This document shows positions 56,226 through 63,615 of a DNA stretch of 64,000 nucleotides, piece by piece. This DNA is from an uncultured Aquimarina sp. GTDB taxonomy: Bacteria; Bacteroidota; Bacteroidia; Flavobacteriales; Flavobacteriaceae. The notes under the pieces were generated by a model. That model saw only the letters and a list, made by a program, of their open reading frames with translations, made no database searches and was not told the DNA's origin. The stretch spans positions 186,001 through 250,000 of the forward strand of contig CANMLW010000004.1 in NCBI GenBank assembly GCA_947498705.1, given 5' to 3'. How positions within the stretch are numbered: the stretch's first letter is position 1; every line of letters starts with the position of its first letter. The translations under genes and the position numbers were made by a program.

Positions 56226-57587
56226 ATGAAGCAAACAAAATACTTATTTATTTTTCTTTTAACTATTCTTTCTGCAACATCCTGTAAAGATTCTAAGCAT
56301 GCATCGAAAGAGACGGATCAAACTGTTACAGAAGTTAGTTTTCTACAAAAAATCAAAGAACTTTTCCCTACAGCAGAAATAACAGCTTTAGAAAAAAGTG
56401 ATCATTTTGCAGAAGTATACCAAATGATCTTAAAAGAACCTTTGGACCATAGTAATCCGGCTGCGGGTAGTTTTGATCATTATGTTTACTTATCTCATGT
56501 GGATTACAATAAACCAACCGTAATTGTAACAGAAGGATACTCTGCAAAACAGAGGACCAATGAACTAAGCAAAATACTAAAGTCAAATCAGGTAATTGTA
56601 GAATATCGTTTTTACGGTAAATCGAGACCAGAACCAATGCCTTGGAAATATCTGACCAATGACCAAGCTGTTGAAGATTATCATGGGTTGGTTACCAAGT
56701 TAAAATCTTTATACCCTAAAAAATGGATTTCTACAGGTATTAGTAAAGGAGGAGAAACTGTGCTAATCTACAAATCTAAATATCCAGAAGATATTGATGT
56801 CGCTGTCCCATATGTAGCTCCTTTAATTAATGGGCGTGAAGATGCAAGAACAGAAGAGCATATCAACAGTGTGGGAACCGAAGAATGTCGTGCAAAGGTT
56901 ACAAAATTTCAACGCCTATTATTATCTAACAGAAAAGCAGTCTTAGCAGAAATAGAAAAGCACGCTACTGAAAAGAAAATGGGCTTTACGAAAGTATCTC
57001 AAGAAGAAGCTTTGGAGTATGCTGCTCTTGAGTTTCCTTTTTCATTTTGGCAATGGGGAGGAAAGTGTGAAGATATTCCAGGAGAATCAGCTTCTGCAGA
57101 AGAACTTTTTAAATACGTAGACAAAATTGTAGGTATTAGCTTTTATAGTGACAAAACATATCACGATCTTCTCCCATCGTATTACCAGCATATGCTCGAG
57201 TTAGGATATTATGGATTTGACACCACTCCTGTAAAAGATTTAATTAAAATCGTATTTGAACCTACCAACTTGAGATTTGCTCCAAAAGATGTCGAAATGA
57301 CTTATAATCCAGAGTATATCAAAAATGTACGAGATTATGTAGAGAACAAAGGAAATCACATTTTATACATAAATGGAGAATATGATACCTGGGGAGCATG
57401 TGCTCCAACTCCTAAACCCAACGTTGATGCCTTAAAAATGGTGTTGAAAGGAGGAAGTCATAAAACCCGAATTAAGCATTTTTCTCAAGAAGATCAGAAA
57501 AAAATATACGACAAACTACAGAGTTGGCTAGGAAGTGATGTAGAATTATCTCCTATACCACAACCTGAGGAGTCTGTATCAAAATAA
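56226..57587 (+). CDS. S37-family (PS-10 type) prolyl tripeptidyl peptidase, lipoprotein
   Basis: A 453-residue protein with a lipobox (LSATSC, Cys20). It has the S37 peptidase layout: an early beta segment (LKEPLDHSNPAAGSFDHYVY), YRFYGKSRPEPMPWKYLTND, the nucleophile Ser173 in STGISKGGETV and the catalytic His in the late GGSHKTRIKHFS. Members release tripeptides with proline at the third position, which fits a collagen-like Gly-X-Pro/Hyp substrate. It is expected in the periplasm or on the surface, upstream in the chain from the cytoplasmic M24 enzymes. A terminator follows. Confidence 0.85.
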   Translation: MKQTKYLFIFLLTILSATSCKDSKHASKETDQTVTEVSFLQKIKELFPTAEITALEKSDHFAEVYQMILKEPLDHSNPAAGSFDHYVYLSHVDYNKPTVIVTEGYSAKQRTNELSKILKSNQVIVEYRFYGKSRPEPMPWKYLTNDQAVEDYHGLVTKLKSLYPKKWISTGISKGGETVLIYKSKYPEDIDVAVPYVAPLINGREDARTEEHINSVGTEECRAKVTKFQRLLLSNRKAVLAEIEKHATEKKMGFTKVSQEEALEYAALEFPFSFWQWGGKCEDIPGESASAEELFKYVDKIVGISFYSDKTYHDLLPSYYQHMLELGYYGFDTTPVKDLIKIVFEPTNLRFAPKDVEMTYNPEYIKNVRDYVENKGNHILYINGEYDTWGACAPTPKPNVDALKMVLKGGSHKTRIKHFSQEDQKKIYDKLQSWLGSDVELSPIPQPEESVSK

Positions 57588-57628
57588 TAAAACAGGATTA
57601 ACCTTTGCTCATATTCGAGGGTTATAAT

Positions 57629-57660
57629 AAAACCAGTAATACTTTATATTACTGGTTTTA
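57629..57660. terminator. Terminator after the S37 peptidase gene
   Basis: The stem AAAACCAGTAAT / ATTACTGGTTTT with a 7-nt loop is followed by a T-rich run (ATTTTTTAAC). It lies about 40 nt after the stop codon. Confidence 0.85.
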
Positions 57661-57799
57661 TTTTTTAACATGTTCTATTTCTCTCTTAGTAAAAATGCTA
57701 CCTAAGTATTTAAGAATAACTTTAAAGAGTCTCTTAGTACAACTCCTTTCTTTTTCGTTTCACTTCTAATCAATTTACAATACCCTTTTACAAAACAAT

Positions 57800-57830
57800 A
57801 AGGAGCACTTCTTAGAAATGCTCCTTGTTT
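57800..57830 (-). terminator. Terminator of the AraC regulator gene
   Basis: The stem AAGGAGCA (57800-57807) / TGCTCCTT (57819-57826) lies 22-50 nt beyond the stop of the minus-strand regulator gene. Confidence 0.65.
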
Positions 57831-57851
57831 TATGCTAAGATAATCTATAGA

Positions 57852-58697
57852 TTATTCTTTTCTGTAATCAGAAGGGGTTACTCCCTTTATTTCTTTAAAT
57901 TTTCTATTAAAATTAGAAATATTATTAAAACCACATTTATAAGAAATTTCTTTAATCGAAACTTCTTTATTTTTAGAAAGCAATTTACAAGCATTTTCTA
58001 TTCGAATCTCTATCAAAAACTGAAAAAACGTTTTATTAGTTCTATTCTTAAAATATCGGCAAAAAGCATTCCTACTCATATGCACAATATTAGCTACCTC
58101 TTCTAAAGAAATATTATTATTGTAATTTTTCATTACATACTCAAATACGTCACTGATACGTTTTCCTTCATTCTCTGTATACTTTTTCTTATTGATAAAA
58201 GAAGACAGTTTCTTTTTCTTAGAATTAGATAAATGTATGAGTATACCTATAAAACTTCTAAATCTATTCAGTTTGGTTTGGTCTTTAAGCTCCAACATCT
58301 GCTTTCTTAATCGCTTTTTCTTTGACTGCACTCTAAAACCATTTTCTGAAGAAAGGAAAAAAGGATCTATTTCATTAAATTCTGGAAGATCAAAAAAGTT
58401 TGCACCAAACGAACCTCTCTTAAAAAAAAGAGAAATCATAAAGGAAGGAACTTTTGAGCCTGCAGCGTTATCACTTCTAAAAACATGAGGTATATTACTA
58501 CCTATAACAATAATATCTCCAGCAGAAAAAGAGTTAATCGTATCACCCACGATTAACGTTCCTTCTCCATGTTCTATTAAGCTAATCTGTATTTCTTCAT
58601 GCTGGTGTAGTTTATCGTAAAATACCAGCTCATGATCTTCCTGATATATTAAGGAATCTTCAACAGATTTCGGAACCTTGAACGGAAACACTTTCAT
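57852..58697 (-). CDS. AraC-family regulator with N-terminal cupin sensor
   Basis: A 281-residue protein. The N-terminal cupin (residues ~25-75: LHQHEEIQISLIEHGEGTLI, GDIIVIGSNIPHVFRSD) is the likely ligand-sensing part. The C-terminal AraC domain (residues ~180-281) has two helix-turn-helices (ISLEEVANIVHMSRNAFCRY; VSIKEISYKCGFNNISNFNRKFKEI). From its place between the trans-3-hydroxyproline genes and the replacement DapA gene, it probably controls the hydroxyproline island. The ligand is unknown. Confidence 0.88.
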   Translation of the reverse strand: MKVFPFKVPKSVEDSLIYQEDHELVFYDKLHQHEEIQISLIEHGEGTLIVGDTINSFSAGDIIVIGSNIPHVFRSDNAAGSKVPSFMISLFFKRGSFGANFFDLPEFNEIDPFFLSSENGFRVQSKKKRLRKQMLELKDQTKLNRFRSFIGILIHLSNSKKKKLSSFINKKKYTENEGKRISDVFEYVMKNYNNNISLEEVANIVHMSRNAFCRYFKNRTNKTFFQFLIEIRIENACKLLSKNKEVSIKEISYKCGFNNISNFNRKFKEIKGVTPSDYRKE

Positions 58698-59613
58698 AAT
58701 ACGACAATTTATTACAATTCAATATTAATCAAATAATTAACATAACGCCCTAAAAAAGACAAAAAAACATCATATTAAGTTAATAAGTTATTAATTATGT
58801 GTGCTTCTACGTGAGTATAACAAATATAAAAAATAAACCCATAAATCCACCGAAATATCGCTTTACATAAAATTGATTTATTCACAGTTTAACTTTCTAT
58901 TTCTTTATTTGTTAAAAGAAAAGCTTCACTCCCAACCCTTAATTACAGTCTTTTAAACATTAATTTACTTAAACCTCATATCCCAAAAAAAAGATTAAAA
59001 TAGGCTAAATCTTGCCTTTATAATGCTTTTTCACATATTGAAGTAAAATATCTAAATCAATACTCTTAGCTTAGTAAAATTATGTCATACAATTCTTATA
59101 AAAAATTACCACAAATTGAATTGAATCATTTTCAGTTCAAGCAAAAAATAAAATTAAGGAATAGCAACGCTATCGATACATTTTACTTTGAGCCATATAG
59201 TCAAAAGAAATAATTTTAATAGGTAATTTCAATTAAGAAATATGTATTATAAAAAGTGTAGTCGTAATTATTCGGAAATCCTTACAAAACTTTAAAAAGC
59301 GACTTAAGAATTTTGTCCTAAAATTGTTAGGCAGCCTATTAATTGAAGATTTTAAAAGGGAAAAGACAACGGTGTTGCATGGTTCTTATTCATGTATTGA
59401 CTATGACCCTGAATTTAGAAAATGCTTCTTATAACGAGCTCCTATTTTAAAAACATAACAGATCAGTTACCTATATAGGTGAAGAATTAAACTTGGTAAG
59501 TGACATATTTTATTTCTTCTAAGGCTTATTTTGAAGCTTTTTGCTTAATTTGCATAATTTTATATAATTTTGCAAAAAAATTTTATTGACATAATTTTCA
59601 GACAAGAAGAAAT
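58698..59613. other. 916-nt spacer, mostly without recognisable content
   Basis: AT-rich. A stretch near 59240-59430 stays open for about 60 codons (...GSLLIEDFKREKTTVLHGSY...) but has no start codon context and no recognised family; it could be the ruin of a gene. The last 75 nt hold the promoter and leader of the DapA-family gene. Confidence 0.5.
59540..59572 (+). promoter_or_regulatory. Bacteroidota-type promoter of the DapA-family gene
   Basis: TTTG (59540-59543), a 21-nt spacer, then TAATTTTG (59565-59572) match the TTTG / TAnnTTTG consensus. The start codon is 42 nt downstream. Confidence 0.65.
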
Positions 59614-59642
59614 ATGATAGAAACAAGAAATATGATAGAATC
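59607..59642 (+). repeat. 18-bp tandem duplication across the start codon
   Basis: AAGAAATATGATAGAAAC (59607-59624) and AAGAAATATGATAGAATC (59625-59642) differ at one base. Each unit carries an AAGAA box and an ATG in the same frame. Confidence 0.85.
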
Positions 59643-60603
59643 AAATATTACAGATTGGAGACATACTGTTATGCCAGCCGTGTTTACATGGCTGAAAGAG
59701 TCAAAATCCGGCGCTATTGAAATTGACCTTGATGCAACGCAAAAATACGCCGCAGGTGTTTTAAAAGCTCAGGGAAAGGGAGGAAGCAGAATGGGCGGTC
59801 TTGTCGGCTCTGGTACTCTGGGTGAAAATAGCTACCTGAGCTCCGAGCAGCGCGTTTCTTTACTTAAAGCCCTTTCTGACGTTGCTAAAGACTACAATGT
59901 TCCATTGATCAGTGGAGCTGCGGCAGAGACTAAAGAAGAGCTTGCCAAAATCGTTGAAGAACTTGCAACGGTTGGAGTGGATACAGTCATGGTCATGCCA
60001 CCAAAAACTAAGATGGTTCCTTCTGAGGAAGAAATGTATGCATACTATGAGCTTTCTGAAGCAACTGCAAACGATGTAGGTGTAACAATTATGCCTTATA
60101 ACAATCCTGATGCAGCCGGTTATCATTCACTCTCAACTGATCTTCTTAAAAGACTTGCTGTTCTTCCTAAAGTAACTGCTCTTAAAATATCGACTATAGA
60201 TGTTTCAATTATTGAAACGCTGATGTTAGAGAACAGAGATTTAAAAGTTTTGGCAGGTGTCGATACAGTTACTGTACACGCAGGACTTGCTGGAGCATAC
60301 GGTGGAATTACAGGTGTAGGTTGTATCTTCCCAAAAGCTAGTGTTACTATGCAAGAGTATGTTACAAATGGAGAATGGGCTGAGGCAAACAAAATTTCTC
60401 AGGCTTTAAATTCCATTTCGTACCTAGATGCTCAGCCATTGCTTATGGAATATCTTAAGTTTGCTTTTGGAATTCATCATAATGATGCCGCTGGAGGACT
60501 TCGTACCTTTGGTAAGAAATTAACTCAACAGCAAATTGATGATGTCCGTGCAAGATATATTCTAGCAAAAGAAAGACTTGAACTTCTGGACTTAATAGAC
60601 TGA
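59614..60603 (+). CDS. DapA-family aldolase/deaminase, probably acquired
   Basis: A 329-residue dihydrodipicolinate-synthase-superfamily protein with VGSGTLGENSYLS (the G-x-x-G-E substrate loop), MPYNNPDAAGY (Tyr162 of the YNxP motif) and VTALKIS (Lys191, Schiff-base lysine). It opens MPAVFTWL, like the broken gene's MPAVTTKF, but the bodies differ. It could supply the missing pyrroline-4-hydroxy-2-carboxylate deaminase step; the substrate is not proven. The first third is GC-rich (88 of 180 bases, 59701-59880) with codons such as CTG-AGC-TCC-GAG-CAG-CGC, unlike its surroundings. The ATG at 59632 is an alternative start. A transposase remnant lies downstream. Confidence 0.88.
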   Translation: MIETRNMIESNITDWRHTVMPAVFTWLKESKSGAIEIDLDATQKYAAGVLKAQGKGGSRMGGLVGSGTLGENSYLSSEQRVSLLKALSDVAKDYNVPLISGAAAETKEELAKIVEELATVGVDTVMVMPPKTKMVPSEEEMYAYYELSEATANDVGVTIMPYNNPDAAGYHSLSTDLLKRLAVLPKVTALKISTIDVSIIETLMLENRDLKVLAGVDTVTVHAGLAGAYGGITGVGCIFPKASVTMQEYVTNGEWAEANKISQALNSISYLDAQPLLMEYLKFAFGIHHNDAAGGLRTFGKKLTQQQIDDVRARYILAKERLELLDLID

Positions 60604-60670
60604 TTCTTTTAAATATTCAAAAAGACAAAGCTCCGTTTTTACGAAGCTACCAAAAAGTCTAATTTATTAT

Positions 60671-60711
60671 AAAAAGAGGAGTAGAATTTACTAAATTCTG
60701 CTCCTCTTTTT
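60671..60711 (+). terminator. Strong terminator after the DapA-family gene
   Basis: A 20-bp stem with one mismatch (AAAAAGAGGAGTAGAATTTA / TAAATTCTGCTCCTCTTTTT) and almost no loop lies 68 nt after the stop, ending in T5. Confidence 0.85.
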
Positions 60712-60723
60712 GCATTTTCAGTT

Positions 60724-61020
60724 ATGCTAATCCAACAGCAAACATTACAGTTACGTGAATATAGTTTTCTTTATGACTAAATAGTTCCTCAAGAAAATTT
60801 ACCACGAAAAATCATAGATTTAATAGACTTTAGTTTTATCTATGAAGAACTTTTAGATAAATATTCGATAGATCAAGGCAGAAAAGCAGAATACCCAATA
60901 AAACTTTTCAAGTACTTATTATTAAACGTGATTTAGACTTTATCAGATGTTGATGTAGTGAAACGTTCTAGGTATGATATCACTTTTAAGTATTTTTTTT
61001 AGAAATGCCTTCTTAACAAG
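60724..61020 (+). pseudogene. IS1182-like transposase fragment, degenerate
   Basis: Read from 60724, the frame gives the N-terminal ~95 residues of an IS1182-type transposase (QQTLQLREYSF; RKIIDLIDFSFIYEELLDKY; GRKAEYPIKLFKYLLLNVI; TLSDVDVVKRSRYDITFKYF). In-frame stops are at 60778, 60934 and 61000, and a slip in the T run at 60992-61000 moves the matching sequence to another frame (LEMPS). The rest of the element is absent, so it is immobile. It lies directly after the acquired DapA-family gene. Confidence 0.8.
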
Positions 61021-61083
61021 GAGTAATTACCCCAAGCACATTAACAAAATTCCGCAAACAACATCTCAAAAATTATTGAAATC

Positions 61084-61124
61084 AAAAAAGAGATCCAACA
61101 TCTGTATGTTAAACCTCTTTTTTT
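61084..61124 (-). terminator. Terminator of the first tRNA-Val
   Basis: A hairpin of AAAAAAGAG / CCTCTTTTTT type lies directly after the tRNA on the minus strand. Confidence 0.65.
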
Positions 61125-61125
61125 G

Positions 61126-61200
61126 TGGGCGCTAAGGGATTCGAACCCCTGACCCCTTGGGTGTAAACCAAGTGCTCTGAACCAACTGAGCTAAGCGCCC
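61126..61200 (-). tRNA. tRNA-Val (anticodon UAC)
   Basis: Reading the minus strand, the 7-bp acceptor stem GGGCGCT / AGCGCCC closes a normal cloverleaf with D arm GCTCAGTTGGTTCAGAGC, anticodon stem CTTGG/CCAAG with loop TTTACAC (anticodon TAC) and T arm with GGTTCGAATCC. CCA is not encoded. The sequence is identical to the copy at 61332-61406. Confidence 0.97.
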
Positions 61201-61291
61201 TTACATTCTAACTATCTACTAAATTTACGATTAAGAACTTCTATAAAAACAAATTTTAATTTGCCAGTAGATTATCCATATAATCATAAAT

Positions 61292-61330
61292 AAAAAAAGA
61301 GTTTTCAAACTAATTTTGAGAACTCTTTTT
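61292..61330 (-). terminator. Terminator of the second tRNA-Val
   Basis: The stem AAAAAGAGTTTTCA / TGAGAACTCTTTTT (one G-T pair) lies immediately after the tRNA on the minus strand. Confidence 0.75.
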
Positions 61331-61331
61331 G

Positions 61332-61406
61332 TGGGCGCTAAGGGATTCGAACCCCTGACCCCTTGGGTGTAAACCAAGTGCTCTGAACCAACTGAGCTAA
61401 GCGCCC
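61332..61406 (-). tRNA. tRNA-Val (anticodon UAC), second copy
   Basis: Identical in sequence to the copy at 61126-61200, and upstream of it in the direction of transcription. It is preceded by a clear Bacteroidota promoter and followed by its own hairpin. The pair is a tandem duplication that includes a terminator-like hairpin. Confidence 0.97.
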
Positions 61407-61447
61407 TTTATAAGACTTTGTGCAATACTTGTTCTCGATTGCGGATG

Positions 61448-61478
61448 CAAATATAACACAGTTTTATAGTCTTCCAAA
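61448..61478 (-). promoter_or_regulatory. Promoter of the tRNA-Val genes
   Basis: On the minus strand TTTG (61478-61475), a 19-nt spacer, then TATATTTG (61455-61448), an excellent match to the Bacteroidota sigma-A consensus. It lies 42 nt upstream of the first-transcribed tRNA. Confidence 0.8.
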
Positions 61479-61494
61479 GGTTTTTCGAAAAAAA

Positions 61495-62712
61495 TTAAAT
61501 TATTTCTGCTACCACAAAAGTACTGCCCCCCACATATACGACATCTTCATCGGTAGCTTGCTGTAATGCAGACTCATACGCCAAATTCACACTCGAGTAT
61601 GTTTTTCCAAATAATTTATACTCTAACGCTTTTTTTCTTAACTCATCTTCATCCAACCCACGAAGAATTGCCGGTTTAGAAAAATAATATATTGCATTGA
61701 CAGGAAACAATGATAAAATAGTATCCAAATCTTTATCATTAACAACCCCCAAAACTATATGAAGTTTATGATATTTTTCTTTAGACAGCTGTTTCATCAC
61801 CTGCTTCAGTCCATCTTCATTATGTGCTGTATCGCAAATTATCTTTGGCTTTTCTCCTAGAATTTGCCATCTACCTAGCAAGGATGTATTTTTTACAACG
61901 TTGCCCAGCCCTAATGACAAATGCTCATCAGAAATATTCCAGGCTCTTTCTTTTAGCAAATCAATGATTTGTAAAACAGTCTTTATATTTTCTTTTTGAT
62001 AGTTTCCTTTTAAGTCTGAAGGATACATTTTGCCTTCATAGTTTTCTGCAAAATACAAAGGGCTATTTTTTGTCCTGGCAATTTCTTTAAATACCTTTGC
62101 CGTATCATCTTCGAATCTTCCTATTACTACAGGAACGTTTTCTTTTATGACACCAGCTTTTTCCCTAGCTATTTCTGGCAAAGTATTCCCCAGAAAACGA
62201 GTATGATCCAATCCTATATTGGTAATCGCAGCAACCTCTGGAGTTACAATATTGGTAGAATCCAACCTTCCTCCCAAACCTACTTCTATTACAGCAATAT
62301 CCACTTGCGACTCTGCAAAATATTGAAATGCTAATCCGACAGTCATTTCGAAAAACGAAAGTTGACGATCTTCAAAATAAGACTTATGCTTTGCTACAAA
62401 ATCAATAACATACGCTTCACTTATTTTATTTCCATCTATCCTGATACGCTCTCTAAAATCTTTTAAATGAGGTGATGTATACAATCCCACTTTATATCCA
62501 GCTTCCTGCAAAACAGAAGCCAATAAATGACTGGTAGAACCTTTTCCGTTAGTACCTGCTATGTGAACGCTTTTAAAACGAGTTTCGGGATTCTCTAAAT
62601 AGTTAGCTAATTGTATCGTATTATGCAAATCTACTTTGTAAGCACTTGCTCCTTGACGTTGATACATCGGTAATTGGGCAAACATCCAATCGAGGGTTTC
62701 CCTATAATTCAT
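61495..62712 (-). CDS. folC: Bifunctional folylpolyglutamate / dihydrofolate synthase
   Basis: A 405-residue Mur-ligase-like enzyme that adds glutamate to dihydropteroate and to folates. It has the P-loop HIAGTNGKGSTSHLLASVLQ near residue 50, the folate loop YTSPHLKDFRERIRIDG, VGLGGRLDSTNIV, ITNIGLDHTRFLGNTLPEIA and the C-terminal CDTAHNEDGLKQVM. It starts 12 nt after the TonB-family gene and is the last gene of an exbD-tonB-folC unit. Confidence 0.95.
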   Translation of the reverse strand: MNYRETLDWMFAQLPMYQRQGASAYKVDLHNTIQLANYLENPETRFKSVHIAGTNGKGSTSHLLASVLQEAGYKVGLYTSPHLKDFRERIRIDGNKISEAYVIDFVAKHKSYFEDRQLSFFEMTVGLAFQYFAESQVDIAVIEVGLGGRLDSTNIVTPEVAAITNIGLDHTRFLGNTLPEIAREKAGVIKENVPVVIGRFEDDTAKVFKEIARTKNSPLYFAENYEGKMYPSDLKGNYQKENIKTVLQIIDLLKERAWNISDEHLSLGLGNVVKNTSLLGRWQILGEKPKIICDTAHNEDGLKQVMKQLSKEKYHKLHIVLGVVNDKDLDTILSLFPVNAIYYFSKPAILRGLDEDELRKKALEYKLFGKTYSSVNLAYESALQQATDEDVVYVGGSTFVVAEII

Positions 62713-62724
62713 AGTTGATTACTG

Positions 62725-63612
62725 TTATTCTGAAAGTTTAAACTGATAGATAATGGTGCCGACTTGTTTTACCGGAGCTTTAGAATCGCTATTAAATCGA
62801 GTAGCTAAAGCGGCTTTTTTTGCAGGTTGCATCAAACAAGAAGCACTGTTAGTTGTTCCTTTAACACCTGGTATTGCTCGAACAACTTTACCACTTTGAT
62901 TCACCTCAATTTTAACAACCACAATACCTGATTCATTACAATCCTGTACAAATTTTTCTTTATTAAGCGCTTTTCTACCTCCTAGTCGATAATTTCCATC
63001 TCCATCCAATCCTTTTCCTGTACCATAATACGATCTAGCATTGGGATCTCCATCTCGACTCCCTTTATCACCAGGAGTGTTATCATCTCCTTCTCCTCCT
63101 TTTTCTTTTCCATCTCGCTGGGTTCCTTTAGAAAAACTATTCAAGATATCTAATGTAGATTTATCAGGTTTAGGATCAGGTTTCTTTATTTCCTTTTTTT
63201 CTTCTGATGCCTTTTTAGAAGGTTTTTTATCGGTTGGCTTTTTCTTTATTTTTTTATCAACCTCTTCTACTTTCTTTTTAGGATCTTCTTTTGGCTTTTT
63301 TTCGATTACAGGAGCATCATCTAGCTCCTGAGTCATCACTTCATCCTTAATTTCTGGAGATTCTTCTTGAGGTTCGGGCACAGAAGAAGCATCTTCTGGT
63401 GTGGTTTCATTAGGAGCAGCCTTTACAGATTCTGTTGGCTGTACATTACCTGACCCTGTAGCAGTAGTTCCAAAATTAACCGCTATACCTCCCTCATCTT
63501 CTGGTGTTATATAATTTAAACTTAAATAAAACAACAAGAAAATAATAGCGATGTGCAAAATAGTAGTCAGCACAAACGATTTTCTTTTATGTTTTGTATC
63601 TAGTTTTATCAT
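62725..63612 (-). CDS. TonB-family energy transducer
   Basis: A 295-residue protein with one N-terminal membrane segment (SFVLTTILHIAIIFLLFYLS) and a long Pro/Lys/Glu-rich periplasmic spacer (residues ~60-170). A Gly/Asp-rich part (GEGDDNTPGDKGSRDGDPNA) follows, then a TonB-like C-terminal domain (ESGIVVVKIEVNQSGKVVRA ... QVGTIIYQFKLSE). It would transmit proton-motive energy from an ExbB/ExbD motor to outer-membrane receptors. It starts 3 nt after the exbD gene. Which SusC-type receptor it serves is unknown. Confidence 0.9.
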   Translation of the reverse strand: MIKLDTKHKRKSFVLTTILHIAIIFLLFYLSLNYITPEDEGGIAVNFGTTATGSGNVQPTESVKAAPNETTPEDASSVPEPQEESPEIKDEVMTQELDDAPVIEKKPKEDPKKKVEEVDKKIKKKPTDKKPSKKASEEKKEIKKPDPKPDKSTLDILNSFSKGTQRDGKEKGGEGDDNTPGDKGSRDGDPNARSYYGTGKGLDGDGNYRLGGRKALNKEKFVQDCNESGIVVVKIEVNQSGKVVRAIPGVKGTTNSASCLMQPAKKAALATRFNSDSKAPVKQVGTIIYQFKLSE

Positions 63613-63615
63613 TAT

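Noticed and set aside
60671..60711. Considered as an inverted repeat end of the IS1182-like element
   Set aside because: The near-perfect hairpin with T run directly after a stop codon fits a terminator; no matching end is seen on the other side of the transposase fragment.
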